This document shows positions 27,199 through 35,693 of a stretch of DNA of 64,000 bases, one piece after another. The stretch's first letter is position 1; the number at the start of each line of letters is the position of its first letter. Position numbers and translations under genes: made by a program. Source of the DNA: Alkalinema sp. FACHB-956 (lineage in GTDB: Bacteria > Cyanobacteriota > Cyanobacteriia > Leptolyngbyales > Leptolyngbyaceae); assembly GCF_014697025.1 (NCBI RefSeq), contig NZ_JACJRC010000011.1, forward strand, positions 108,153 through 172,152, in the 5' to 3' direction. The notes under the pieces were generated by a model. It was given only the letters and a program-made list of their open reading frames with translations, had not been told where the DNA came from and made no database searches.

Positions 27199-27438
27199 CC
27201 CTTGGAATTGAATGCAATCCCACTGACCTGCTTCCCATCAGCGTTAGTCGAGTTAGTCGGCTCCCAGACCCCTTAGCCAGTCGCATCTCCCCCCAATCGC
27301 TCTTCCTTTAGAAAGACGAGCGCGATGTCAGGACTTACCAACAAACTCCATTATGAGTGGCGACATTAATAACGCAAAGCAACACAATAGTTACATAAGC
27401 TACAACATAAAATGAATCACATAGCCTAGGAGGCAACC

Positions 27439-28011
27439 ATGAACCTCAATAATCTCAATCGTTCCGTCGGCGTATTTCCTTCTGCCATCAATACAGAAAA
27501 TGCTTTAACAGAACTCCGGAACGCGGGTTTTGCAATGGATCGCGTTTCCGTCGTTGCCCGCAACTTCGATCGCTCAGACGATCAGCCCTTAGTCGGTGAA
27601 ACCCGGCTTCAGGAACTTACAGAAACCACCCATGTTGACGAAGGAGCCAAAGCCGGTGCAGCGACGGGTGGCACAGTCGGCGGCCTCATGGGCTTGCTGG
27701 TGGGCTTAGGCACCTTGGCGATTCCCGGCGTGGGGCCCATCATGCTCGCAGGCGCAGCCGCCACCACGATCGCCACCACCTTGGCAGGCGGCGCGATCGG
27801 TGCAGCCACTGGGGGACTGGTCGGCGGTTTAATTGGGCTGGGCATTCCTGAAGAACGCGCCAAAGTCTATAACGACTACGTCAACCGAGGGCAGTACCTC
27901 GTGATCATCGATGGTACAGATGCGGAAATTCGCCAAGCAGAAGATATTCTCAAGCGGCGTGGCATTCAAGAATGGTCTGTTTATCCTTCATCCAAAGTCG
28001 TCACTCGCTAA
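27439..28011 (+). CDS. Glycine-zipper stress protein, YflT/GspM-like
   Basis: A 190-residue protein. The N-terminal ~60 residues (VGVFPSAINTENALTELRNAGF, then RVSVVARN) match the general stress protein 17M/YflT domain. The middle is a Gly/Ala-rich hydrophobic hairpin of glycine-zipper type, and a short C-terminal alpha/beta segment follows. It is likely membrane-associated and induced by salt or heat, by analogy. AGGAGG lies 8 bases before the ATG. A related protein with an added ChaB-like tail is at 55765. The 27199-27438 gap holds no other gene. Confidence 0.8.
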   Translation: MNLNNLNRSVGVFPSAINTENALTELRNAGFAMDRVSVVARNFDRSDDQPLVGETRLQELTETTHVDEGAKAGAATGGTVGGLMGLLVGLGTLAIPGVGPIMLAGAAATTIATTLAGGAIGAATGGLVGGLIGLGIPEERAKVYNDYVNRGQYLVIIDGTDAEIRQAEDILKRRGIQEWSVYPSSKVVTR

Positions 28012-28062
28012 TCCATCCCGACGCATTTGTTTGAAAATTCCAAACTCCTTGGGAGAAAAACC

Positions 28063-28530
28063 ATGAAAAAAGCAATGGCATTATTAGTCGGGAGCCTTCT
28101 TTTAGTCGGCACCGTCGCTTGCGAAAGCAAAGTTTCTAAAACCAGTGCAAGCGCACCGAGCTCAACGGAAAAAACAGGTAATACACCATCCTCCGAAACC
28201 GTAAAAAATAATCAAGATGATGCTAGCAGCGAAGTTCGTCGCAATCAACTAGATTCAGACATTCGAGCACGGGAACAACGCAACAACTGGACAGGAGGAG
28301 ACGCCGATCGAGCCGATAGCGATGTTGCTAGCGAAGTCCGCAGTAAATTAGAAGCCAATATTCCCAAGAGTCAACTGACAGTCAAGGCAAAACAGGGCGC
28401 AGTCGTTGTTTCTGGCACAGTGCAGACCCAAGAACAACTCAATAAAATCGAACCTTTAGCCAAAGAAATCAAGGGTGTGCAATCGGTGAACGTAGCCGCT
28501 AAAATCGCCCCTGCCACGCCAGCTCAATAG
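28063..28530 (+). CDS. BON-domain lipoprotein
   Basis: A 155-residue lipoprotein. The signal peptide MKKAMALLVGSLLLVGTVAC has a lipobox (TVAC). A Ser/Asn/Asp-rich linker leads to one BON domain (about 92-150, VASEVRSKLEANIPKSQLTV ... AVVVSGTVQTQEQLNKI). BON proteins such as OsmY act in the periplasm under osmotic stress and bind membranes. I chose the ATG at 28063, preceded by GGGAG, over the in-frame TTG at 28027. It follows the YflT-like gene by 50 bases in the same direction, probably as one stress-induced unit. Confidence 0.88.
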   Translation: MKKAMALLVGSLLLVGTVACESKVSKTSASAPSSTEKTGNTPSSETVKNNQDDASSEVRRNQLDSDIRAREQRNNWTGGDADRADSDVASEVRSKLEANIPKSQLTVKAKQGAVVVSGTVQTQEQLNKIEPLAKEIKGVQSVNVAAKIAPATPAQ

Positions 28531-28570
28531 CGTCCCACAAGTTCCTGCACCGTAAATCCCCCGGTATTCA

Positions 28571-28612
28571 AAGTCTCTCTCCCAAACTGGGAGAGGGATC
28601 GAGGGTGAGGAT
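28571..28612. repeat. Palindromic repeat of the CTCTCCC/GGGAGAG family
   Basis: A 7-bp perfect stem (CTCTCCC at 28577, GGGAGAG at 28589) with a 5-base loop is followed by GGATCGAGGGTGAGG. It lies between two convergent genes, where it may also end transcription. A related copy lies inside the CHAT gene at about 59920-59962. Confidence 0.65.
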
Positions 28613-28625
28613 ACAATGCTAGGGC

Positions 28626-29507
28626 TCAAAATTCCCGTTGCTCAAACCAAAACTTGATCTCGTCATAGCGAAACACCGGGCCATCCTTACACAGAAAATT
28701 CGGGCCGAGTTGGCAATGGCCACAAAACCCGATCGCGCATTTCATATTGCGTTCCATCGTCACATAGATTTTTTCCGCCGGAACTCCCCGCTTCAGCAAT
28801 TCCATGACCGTAAACTGCATCATAATTTCCGGGCCACAAATCATGGCGATCGTATTTAACCGATCGAAGGGAGCCCGCCGAATTAAGCCCGTCACCACCC
28901 CAACATTGCCCTGCCAACCCGACTCCGCCCGATCGACCGTCACCAACACCTCCACATCCAACCGCGATCGCCACTTTTGCAAATCGCGCCGGAAGACAAT
29001 ATCCTGCGGCGTGCGCGTGCCCAAGAGTAAAACCACCTTGCCGTACTTTTCCCGATGGTTCAGCACATGGCAAATGGCAGGACGCAAAGGCGCAAGGCCA
29101 ATTCCCCCCGCCACAAAGACAACATCATTGCCCTCCGCCAGATCCATAGACCATCCCCGACCGAACGGGCCTCGAATCCCCAGTACATCGCCCGGTCGGA
29201 GTTTGCTGAGGGCAGTGGTAACCGTCCCAACGATGCGCGTCGTATGCATAAGTTTGCTCGAATCCGCCGGATCACCACTGATGGAAATGGCACATTCCCC
29301 CATCCCAAAGGCATAGAGCATATTGAATTGCCCAGGGGTGAATACGAGCGGTTGCCCATCCTCCGGCGTCAGTTCCAGCGTAAAGGTTTCGTGGGTTTCC
29401 TTATGGGTTCGTTGGACTTGATAGAGCCGAGGTAGCATCGGTTCGATCGACGGTTGCATCACAGGTTCGATCGTCGGTACCACTGGTGTAGAAAATTCAT
29501 TTACCAT
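28626..29507 (-). CDS. FAD/NAD(P)- and 2Fe-2S-binding oxidoreductase subunit (AsrB/HydG type)
   Basis: A 293-residue ferredoxin-NADP reductase-type subunit. The FAD-binding beta-barrel is N-terminal, with FTPGQFNMLYAFGMGECAISIS. The NAD(P) domain has VFVAGGIGLAPLRP, and the end carries a Cys cluster (KCAIGFCGHCQLG ... FLC) for a 2Fe-2S centre. This is the layout of the gamma subunit of sulfhydrogenase/group 3 NiFe hydrogenase and of anaerobic sulfite reductase subunit B. Its partner is the 4Fe-4S subunit at 29980. No catalytic subunit (NiFe large/small, or AsrC) lies nearby. It overlaps the CNB gene by 7 bases. Confidence 0.88.
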   Translation of the reverse strand: MVNEFSTPVVPTIEPVMQPSIEPMLPRLYQVQRTHKETHETFTLELTPEDGQPLVFTPGQFNMLYAFGMGECAISISGDPADSSKLMHTTRIVGTVTTALSKLRPGDVLGIRGPFGRGWSMDLAEGNDVVFVAGGIGLAPLRPAICHVLNHREKYGKVVLLLGTRTPQDIVFRRDLQKWRSRLDVEVLVTVDRAESGWQGNVGVVTGLIRRAPFDRLNTIAMICGPEIMMQFTVMELLKRGVPAEKIYVTMERNMKCAIGFCGHCQLGPNFLCKDGPVFRYDEIKFWFEQREF

Positions 29508-29983
29508 GCTGATCTCCGATCGGGCAACCCGTATAAATCCAGTAACTGTAATCGCGTTGCATTGAGACTATCCAGCATGATTTGGGAAAAGCGCTTCATC
29601 AGTTCATAACCCAACACCGGATCGTTATCACATTTTCCTCGCAGGCAGCGACCATCCAAAGCCACCGCACGGGTCAATTCCAAGGCACGGGCATCGAATT
29701 GCCATTGGTAGGGTGGAAACAGCCAAGACCAGCCCAGCACATCATTGTCCCCCAGGGTTTTAATCGTCAGGGTCGGACGACCGGGGGCACTAATTTCGAT
29801 CGCGACCTTGCCCTGGCGAAGGAGATAAAAGCGATCGGCGGGTTCCCCTTGGCGAAAGAGCATGTCCCCCGCATCAAATCGGATATTAGACGCGCATTCT
29901 GTCAATAATTGGACGTATTCCGGGGAGAGTCCTGCAAAAAACTCATGCTCCTGCAAAATCGGGGCAAGGGATGAAAGCGTCAT
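29501..29983 (-). CDS. Cyclic nucleotide-binding domain protein (no HTH)
   Basis: A 160-residue single-domain CNB protein. It has [13 protein letters not shown], then [26 protein letters not shown], then a long C-terminal helix. The phosphate-binding cassette region reads [22 protein letters not shown] and lacks the usual Arg-Ser/Thr-Ala motif, so cNMP binding is doubtful. There is no helix-turn-helix, so it is not a Crp-type regulator. Its start and stop overlap the beta (4 bases) and gamma (7 bases) subunit genes, so it is probably a structural or regulatory subunit of that complex. Confidence 0.88.
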   Translation of the reverse strand: MTLSSLAPILQEHEFFAGLSPEYVQLLTECASNIRFDAGDMLFRQGEPADRFYLLRQGKVAIEISAPGRPTLTIKTLGDNDVLGWSWLFPPYQWQFDARALELTRAVALDGRCLRGKCDNDPVLGYELMKRFSQIMLDSLNATRLQLLDLYGLPDRRSAW

Positions 29984-31161
29984 GATGTTGTCTCCTCTCC
30001 GCGAAGGGCACGAACTTCTGCGGTAATATCAATGCCGACGGGACACCAGGTAATGCAACGACCACACCCTACACAACCCGACGTGCCAAATTGATCGATC
30101 CAACTAGCGAGTTTGTGGGTCATCCATTGGCGATAACGGGATTTTGCACTCATCCGCACCGCGCCGCCGTGGATGTAGGAAAAATCCATCGTGAAGCAGG
30201 AATCCCATTGCCGCCAGCGTTCTGCATGGTTGCCTGTGAGGTCGGTGGTATCCTCAACGGTGGAACAAAAACAGGTGGGACAGACCAGGGTGCAATTGGC
30301 GCAGGTTAAACAACGGGATGCCACTTCGTTCCACTGGGGATGTTCTAGGTTTTGATAGAGTAATTCTTTAATATTCGTTGTATCCATCGATCGACCCATG
30401 TGTTGGGCGGTGTTGGCCACAACTTGTGCAGCGAGTTCTTGATCGATGGCGTTAGCAATCCGGTGAGTGACTTGTTCTAGAATTTCTGCGCCTAGGGAAC
30501 TCCCCACTTCTACGAGAAATGCATGGCGATCGGGTTGCAAAATTTCCGTTAATGCTAAATCGAACCCGGATTCTACCGCTGGCCCCGTGTTCATGGAAAC
30601 GCAAAAACAAGTCCCCCCCGCTTGGGCACAATTGACCGCGACGATGAAGCAATTCTGGCGATGGGCTTGGTAATGGGGATCGACGTGATCACTTTCTAAG
30701 AAGACTCGATCCTGAATCGCGATCGCGTGTAATTCGCAGGAACGAACCCCAATGAAGGCGCGTTTTTGGGAGATCGGCGGCTCGACGTGCAAAGCCACCG
30801 ATCGGCCTTGGCGTTCTGCACTCCAAAGCTTCACCTGGGCAGGAAATAACACCTTCTTCCAAGATTGCGGCCCCACCGCATAGCCAAAGAGCGCCCCATC
30901 CTCCCGTGGCTTCAAGCGATAGGTTCCGGCCTCCTGCTCATCCGTCCAGCCGATCGGGAACTCTTCCACCTGGGTCAGGGTATCGTACACGATCGCTTGA
31001 TCGCGCAGGGTTGGCCCTATCACTTCATAACCGCTGTGCATCAGCGCATCCAAGAGTTGCTGAAAGTGCTGACGGTCAATGACGTAGCGATCGGAGGTTG
31101 AGCGATCGGGGGTTGTTCGATCGGGGGTGGAAGAGTCGCTGGTGGCAGAGCAAGAGGTCAT
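29980..31161 (-). CDS. 4Fe-4S dicluster subunit (AsrA/HydB type)
   Basis: A 393-residue protein. The C-terminal third has two 4Fe-4S ferredoxin motifs: [16 protein letters not shown] and, about 60 residues later, [16 protein letters not shown]. The N-terminal part fits the beta subunit of sulfhydrogenase/anaerobic sulfite reductase, which relays electrons between the flavin subunit and a catalytic partner. The first ~20 residues are a short Pro-Asp-Arg-Ser/Thr repeat of low complexity, perhaps from local tandem duplication. It is translationally coupled to the CNB gene. The real partner enzyme is unknown. Confidence 0.87.
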   Translation of the reverse strand: MTSCSATSDSSTPDRTTPDRSTSDRYVIDRQHFQQLLDALMHSGYEVIGPTLRDQAIVYDTLTQVEEFPIGWTDEQEAGTYRLKPREDGALFGYAVGPQSWKKVLFPAQVKLWSAERQGRSVALHVEPPISQKRAFIGVRSCELHAIAIQDRVFLESDHVDPHYQAHRQNCFIVAVNCAQAGGTCFCVSMNTGPAVESGFDLALTEILQPDRHAFLVEVGSSLGAEILEQVTHRIANAIDQELAAQVVANTAQHMGRSMDTTNIKELLYQNLEHPQWNEVASRCLTCANCTLVCPTCFCSTVEDTTDLTGNHAERWRQWDSCFTMDFSYIHGGAVRMSAKSRYRQWMTHKLASWIDQFGTSGCVGCGRCITWCPVGIDITAEVRALRGEETTS

Positions 31162-31194
31162 CGGGCGCGATCCTTACAAACGAGTTCGGAATCA

Positions 31195-31325
31195 ATACAT
31201 TCGTAACTACTACTTTCCTAACTACTATGTTCGTAACTACTACTTTCCTAACTACTACGTTTCCAACTAATGCATTATTAGCAGCTAGTTAATTATTATT
31301 AGCTAGTTATTATTAGCTAGTTATT
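31195..31325. repeat. Tandem repeats between the redox gene and the OsmC gene
   Basis: A 30-bp unit beginning TTCGTAACTACTACTTTCCT is repeated twice and then partly again (to about 31270). It is followed by three near copies of a TTATTAGCTAG unit to 31325. This is the upstream region of the 4Fe-4S subunit gene and the end of the OsmC gene. Confidence 0.85.
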
Positions 31326-31745
31326 AGCAGCCGTCTGCGGAAGCTTCAGGGTTTCAGCAATGATTTCCGTTGTCATCACAGGCGCATGGCTGAGGGTATT
31401 GTGAATCAAGCTAGATTCGATCGTTTGCTTGATGCCCGTAATGTGCTGGAATTCTAGCGGATGGGGCATGTGGACTTCCACCCGAATATAGTTCAGGCGA
31501 TGGGGCAGGGTTTCTACCTGGCTGAACACCGTCATCGTCAGCCCTTTGGGATCAAGCCCTTGGGCATTGCAGTATTGCACAACGTAGGCCCCCGCACAGG
31601 TGCCGATCGCGCCGAGCAGCCATTCACTGGGCGTCATCCCGATATCGGTTCCGCCATTGCGAAAGGGCTGATCACTCCAAGACACATGGTTTCTCGCAAT
31701 CACTTGAAATTGAGTTTGTCCAGTGTAGTTTACTTTCACTTGCAT
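31317..31745 (-). CDS. OsmC-like protein
   Basis: A 142-residue OsmC/YhfA family protein. Family features are GGTDIGMTPSEWLLGAIGTCAG near residue 35-56 and a C-terminal block with SLIHNTLSHAPVMTTEI. One Cys lies in the GTCAG motif and another eight residues later. The pair is not arranged as in classical Ohr/OsmC peroxidases, so peroxidase activity is uncertain. I chose ATG 31745, with GGAGG nine bases upstream; the open frame extends further upstream but through tandem-repeat sequence. It lies between the pflA-type gene and the electron-transfer operon, same strand. Confidence 0.85.
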   Translation of the reverse strand: MQVKVNYTGQTQFQVIARNHVSWSDQPFRNGGTDIGMTPSEWLLGAIGTCAGAYVVQYCNAQGLDPKGLTMTVFSQVETLPHRLNYIRVEVHMPHPLEFQHITGIKQTIESSLIHNTLSHAPVMTTEIIAETLKLPQTAANN

Positions 31746-31797
31746 ATAATGGGCCTCCAAGCTACTAGGAATCGGGTCTAAAAAATTGCAATAAAGT

Positions 31798-31915
31798 GTT
31801 GTAACAAGATTTCGTAAGCAAGAGTTAGTAACAAGATTTCGTAACAAGAATTTTTAATAAATTACGCTTTGACGCTATATTTTTTTGACGCTATACTTTT
31901 TTGACGCTATTTTTA
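31798..31915. repeat. Two short tandem-repeat clusters
   Basis: At 31798-31855 the motif GTAACAAGATTTCGTAA recurs imperfectly. At 31869-31915 a TTTTTTGACGCTATA unit of about 16 bp is present three times. They lie between the OsmC gene and the pflA-type gene, a gap that contains no gene. Confidence 0.85.
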
Positions 31916-31965
31916 AAGTCAGTCCGTTTTAAACAATACGCCTTCCGGTACAGTGGCAATTTTGC

Positions 31966-32784
31966 CTAGAACACCGTGAGACCTCGACTTCTAAAAATGG
32001 CGATCGCGGCTTCTACCTGCTCTGGGGTAGGCGGTTGGGTTTCTTTTAATTGGTAGTCATAGCCCAACTCTGCCCACTTGTATTGCCCCAGCTGATGAAA
32101 GGGAAGCACTTCCACCCGCTCAATATTCTGTAGCGAGGATAAAAAATCCGCCAGCCCTGCAATATTGTGGGGCGCATCCGTCAGTCCCGGAACGAGGACA
32201 AAACGAATCCATACAGGCTTACCAATATCACTTAAATATTTTGCAAGGGTTAATGTGGGTTGTAAATCAACGTGGGTAACTTTGTGATAGATTTCAGGAT
32301 CGTAGGATTTAATATCTAACAAGACTAAATTGACATATTCTAAAACAGGTTTTGCAACGTCTAAATCACAAAATCCAGAGGTATCTAAGGCCGTATGAAT
32401 GCCCTCTGCCTGACATTGATGCAGCAACGATCGCACAAAATCTGGCTGCATCAAGGGTTCTCCCCCACTCACCGTAATGCCTCCCCCCGATGCAGTCATA
32501 TAACTTTTATATTTCCGCACCTGCTGCATAATGGTTTCGATCGTCTGCAACTTGCCATTTTCAAAATTTCGGCAATCGGGGTTGGCACAATAGAGACAGC
32601 GCAGAGGGCACCCGGCAGTGAACACAATAAAGCGAATTCCTGGCCCGTCTACTGTGCCACAGCTTTCAAAGGAGTGTACATAGCCTGTTGTATCGGTATA
32701 GCCCGTTGGGTGGATATGGCCTGTTGAGTGGGTATGGCCCGTTTCACTGGTGTGGAGGGGCGATCGAGCGGGAGTGTAAGCCAT
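31966..32784 (-). CDS. pflA: Pyruvate formate-lyase-activating-type radical SAM enzyme
   Basis: A 272-residue glycyl-radical-enzyme activase. The SAM/4Fe-4S motif is CPLRCLYC (C-x3-C-x2-C). Preceding it are SFESCGTVDGPGIRFIVF and following it GGGITVSGGEPLMQPDF, all typical of PflA. The core starts near residue 37. Before it lies an unusual N-terminal stretch of TGH/TGY repeats with many His. No pyruvate formate-lyase is in the window, so the substrate enzyme is elsewhere. Fermentative (dark, anoxic) metabolism would fit this gene and the neighbouring electron-transfer subunits. Confidence 0.9.
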   Translation of the reverse strand: MAYTPARSPLHTSETGHTHSTGHIHPTGYTDTTGYVHSFESCGTVDGPGIRFIVFTAGCPLRCLYCANPDCRNFENGKLQTIETIMQQVRKYKSYMTASGGGITVSGGEPLMQPDFVRSLLHQCQAEGIHTALDTSGFCDLDVAKPVLEYVNLVLLDIKSYDPEIYHKVTHVDLQPTLTLAKYLSDIGKPVWIRFVLVPGLTDAPHNIAGLADFLSSLQNIERVEVLPFHQLGQYKWAELGYDYQLKETQPPTPEQVEAAIAIFRSRGLTVF

Positions 32785-32950
32785 GGGGTAGCACCTCAGC
32801 CTGGGCTAATCTGATTGTATTTATAGACCAACATTTTGAGGAAGTTGTGAAGACTAGCCTTGCACCACGTCCTCACAATTTCCTCATATCCCGTCTTTAG
32901 AGTAAAGCTATCAGCGATCCCATTTTTTAGATTAAGGGGATGATTTACCC

Positions 32951-34138
32951 ATGCGCCGCCACCATAATCTCTCTGGCTATCTCAACTTAGTCCAAGCGTT
33001 GATTAACTGTCCCCGAGGTGAAGAGTGGGAATTGTTGCAACGGAATGAACGTTTGGTCACTCCAGAATTGTTAACGGTGATGGAGGAGGTGGCGGCTCAA
33101 CTTTTGCAGGAAGGCGATGGGAAAACGGCCAAGTTCCTACGCTACTGGGAAGCACAACTGGCCCATGTACTGGCCCAGGAGTCAGAAAATTCCCCGATCG
33201 ACGATCGGCTCCAAACGTCTCTGAAGTTAATTCAAGCCCTCCTCGATTGTCCTAAGGGCGCGGAAGCAAAACTGTTAAGTGCCCATGCAGAGTTGCTAAC
33301 ACCGGAGTTTGTGCAATTGATGCAACAGGTGGCAGCGCAACTCAATGAACGGGGCAATCCAGACACCGCCAACTTCCTACGCCAATGGGCCAGGGAACTA
33401 ACCCTCCCAACTCCAGCAGCAGCCCCTCCAGTAGCAGCCCCTCCAGTAGCAGTCCCGGTAGAAGTTCCCCCAGCAGCAGTCCTGACAGAAACTCCGGTAG
33501 AAACTCCAGTAGAAGCCCCGCTAGAAGCCCCGGTAGAAGCCCCGGTAGAACATCCGGTAGAAGCTCCGGTAGAACCTAGGGCAACAGGTCAGCCCAGCTA
33601 TCCTAGCCTAGAATTGCAGGTGACAGCGATCGCGCAATCCTTGGCACAACTCGAAAGAACGATCGCGAGTCGATTGCAGCCGTTTAATCCCCTGTGGTAC
33701 ATGCAAGTACTGGAGCAGGCCGCAACGGAGAATTGGCTCCTCAGTACAGAAGAAGTGGAGCATTTAATTGGCGTCAAACCGAAGTGTTCTAGTAGTCAAC
33801 CTGGCTTCCAGCGAGGCTGTTGGACGTTTGTCAAAACAGGAAAAATGGGTTCCCAAACGGGTTGGCGTGTGATGAAGTCCATTAATTTTGGCAATGATTT
33901 GGAGGATGACTCCGATCGTCATTTATCAACTGATTCATTAGATCATTCATTAGATAATTTGTCAGATCATTCATTCAGTAATCCGTTAAGTGATTTACTG
34001 AGTGATTCATCAGATCCGTCCCCAATGAATGCACCTACCCCTTCCCTTCCCATAGAACAAGCCCTAGCGGAGTCTTCACCCCAATCCAATCTGGACACCC
34101 TAGAAGATGACGTTTGGGCCACTCTAGAATCCGGTTAA
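32951..34138 (+). CDS. Two-repeat helical protein with Pro-rich linker, unknown function
   Basis: A 395-residue protein. The N-terminus has two related ~65-residue helical repeats: LVQALINCPRGEEWELLQRN ... QEGDGKTAKFLRYWEAQL and LIQALLDCPKGAEAKLLSAH ... NERGNPDTANFLRQWAREL. These repeats are also seen in cyanobacterial CHAT/TPR proteins. A linker of Pro-Val-Glu-Ala repeats (about 155-212) follows. A compact domain (about 218-320, with WYMQVLEQAATENWLLST and GFQRGCWTFVKTGK) is then followed by a Ser/Asp-rich disordered tail. No enzyme motif is visible. The start is the ATG at 32951. Confidence 0.75.
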   Translation: MRRHHNLSGYLNLVQALINCPRGEEWELLQRNERLVTPELLTVMEEVAAQLLQEGDGKTAKFLRYWEAQLAHVLAQESENSPIDDRLQTSLKLIQALLDCPKGAEAKLLSAHAELLTPEFVQLMQQVAAQLNERGNPDTANFLRQWARELTLPTPAAAPPVAAPPVAVPVEVPPAAVLTETPVETPVEAPLEAPVEAPVEHPVEAPVEPRATGQPSYPSLELQVTAIAQSLAQLERTIASRLQPFNPLWYMQVLEQAATENWLLSTEEVEHLIGVKPKCSSSQPGFQRGCWTFVKTGKMGSQTGWRVMKSINFGNDLEDDSDRHLSTDSLDHSLDNLSDHSFSNPLSDLLSDSSDPSPMNAPTPSLPIEQALAESSPQSNLDTLEDDVWATLESG

Positions 34139-34322
34139 GCAGGAAAACCCTGGGTGGCGAGAGTCTGGCAGGTGTTGTAGGAACCGCAGGTATCGTAATA
34201 AGCCCCTTCCTCCCATGGAGCCCCCGATTGGAGATTGTCGTGTTTTGTCGTGTTTTGTCGTGTCCTGTCCCAACTTAGGGAGACCCCGTTGACATACACA
34301 AAAAATACATATTTAATGTAGT

Positions 34323-34349
34323 TATATTCAGTTTTAAAAGCTGAATATA
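34323..34349. promoter_or_regulatory. Perfect 9-bp palindrome
   Basis: TATATTCAG and CTGAATATA form a perfect stem around a 9-base AT-rich loop. It lies between the gene ending at 34138 and the small membrane protein, just before the tandem repeats. It could be an operator or a hairpin; no T-run follows, so a terminator is less likely. Bases 34139-34322 hold nothing else clear apart from a GTCGTGTTTT triplet repeat near 34230. Confidence 0.5.
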
Positions 34350-34360
34350 CCCGTTAAATG

Positions 34361-34479
34361 TCTTCAGAGAGCAGTCTTCAGAGAAATGTCCTCAGAGAGC
34401 AGTCTTCAGAGAAATGTCCTCAGAAAAGGCTTCTCAGAAAAGACTTCTCAGAAAAGGCTTCTCAGAAAAGACTTCTCAG
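34361..34479. repeat. Nested tandem repeats TCTTCAGAGA/CTTCTCAGAAAAG
   Basis: A 28-bp unit starting TCTTCAGAGAGCAG is repeated, then a 14-bp unit CTTCTCAGAAAAGG/A occurs about four times. An open frame runs through them but its sequence is only repeat translation, so I place the real gene start downstream, at 34547. Confidence 0.9.
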
Positions 34480-34546
34480 CCCCTCTCAATCTCCATTCGG
34501 TTCGCTACAACACCCTCACTATCAAACAAACAGGGAGGTTTGTGCC

Positions 34547-34771
34547 ATGCTCCGCCCCCATCGTCCGTTGATCGAAATTTCGGGTCATCTTCTGAAATAC
34601 TTCTGCATTGGTTCCCTCGGCTTCATGGTCGCACTGCTGATTTTTGGCGCAGTGGGAGCCCACGCCATCATCCCAACCTTAATCGGATTCTTAGTGCCCA
34701 CCCTCGGTCGCATTTTGGCCGTGATCTGTTGTCTCATCTGCATTGGTGTGATTTGGGAGTCCATTCGCTAA
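34547..34771 (+). CDS. Small membrane protein
   Basis: A 74-residue protein with two hydrophobic spans: about 20-45 (GSLGFMVALLIFGAVGAHAII) and 47-68 (IGFLVPTLGRILAVICCLICI). The ATG at 34547 is preceded by GGGAGG. No family recognised. It is not clearly linked to its neighbours. Confidence 0.7.
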   Translation: MLRPHRPLIEISGHLLKYFCIGSLGFMVALLIFGAVGAHAIIPTLIGFLVPTLGRILAVICCLICIGVIWESIR

Positions 34772-35047
34772 TCTAGCCCCACAAGGAGGGGAACTTGCCA
34801 CTCCCCATTCCGTTCTTGCCCTGTCCGCCCACCGTGGGTCTTCTTCCTACGCCTGCATAGCCCTCCCGGACAAGGACTCTATGCAGGTTCTATCTCGATC
34901 GCCATGCTTTGTGCGCGGAATGCATACTTTATGCCCTAAATATACAATTTCAGATTAAAAATTGTATAAAAAACTTTGTAAAAAATGTTTACTTTTTGGA
35001 ATATGTTCAGGCTGTACGGATTTAATGGATACACCCATGAAACATTA

Positions 35048-35070
35048 GGTCTCGGTTTTAGGAACCGACC
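35048..35070. promoter_or_regulatory. Hairpin upstream of the ribbon-helix-helix gene
   Basis: GGT-CT-CGGTT / AACCG-ACC forms a stem with a 5-base loop, 55 bases before the ATG at 35125. It could be an autoregulatory operator for the downstream protein or an mRNA hairpin. The remaining gap (34772-35047) shows no gene. Confidence 0.4.
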
Positions 35071-35124
35071 ACCATGAGGGGATAAATTCCACCGTTCGTT
35101 CAGTTCACCAAGGAGGCATACGGT

Positions 35125-35400
35125 ATGCCAAAGGCTAAAGCAAATAAAGAGGCTGAGGCGGATAACGATCGAAGTCCGACCAGTACAAGAACCCAGCGGA
35201 AACGACTGAATCTTGATCTTGCGCCCGCTGCCTACGAATCGCTCCAGGAGTTGGCTGAAGAATCCGGCAAGAACATGGCAGAAATCCTACGCACTGGATT
35301 AGCGTTGTATGCGATTGCTCAGGAAGCCAAAAGTCAAGGACGGAGTTTAGGCGTCATTGAAGGCGATAGAGTGATTAAGGAAATCGTGATTCCTGATTAA
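35125..35400 (+). CDS. Ribbon-helix-helix-like small protein
   Basis: A 91-residue protein. After a charged N-terminal tail, TQRKRLNLDLAPAAYESLQELAEESGKNMAEILRTGLALY has the strand-helix-helix pattern of CopG/MetJ-type DNA-binding proteins. It is probably an autoregulator or an antitoxin-like regulator, but no toxin is adjacent. AAGGAGG lies 8 bases before the ATG. The following gap (35401-35693) holds no gene that I can see. Confidence 0.75.
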   Translation: MPKAKANKEAEADNDRSPTSTRTQRKRLNLDLAPAAYESLQELAEESGKNMAEILRTGLALYAIAQEAKSQGRSLGVIEGDRVIKEIVIPD

Positions 35401-35693
35401 ACTAGAGGGAATCGTGCTGTCATTCCTACTCTGTAGCTTCAATCTCGACTGGATCTCCTTCCACTAAAACCCCCTAAAATTCATGGATCTGACAAACTCT
35501 TGTTAACCGCGTGTTGAGCAGGATTGCAGTGTTATACCCAATTACACTCAAACTCACATAACATCGCCCTAACAGTTGCATTGCGATTGCATCATGGATA
35601 CTACATCCCAGGTGCATGAGATCCGAGGTGGTTTTCTAGACATTGAGGTATTCCTAGAGAGCTGATGGAATCAGTTTTTTGGAGGATATTGAA

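Noticed and set aside
34358..34546. N-terminal extension of the small membrane protein from 34358
   Set aside because: It is only tandem-repeat translation. The ATG at 34547 has a strong ribosome site and begins the conserved-looking part.
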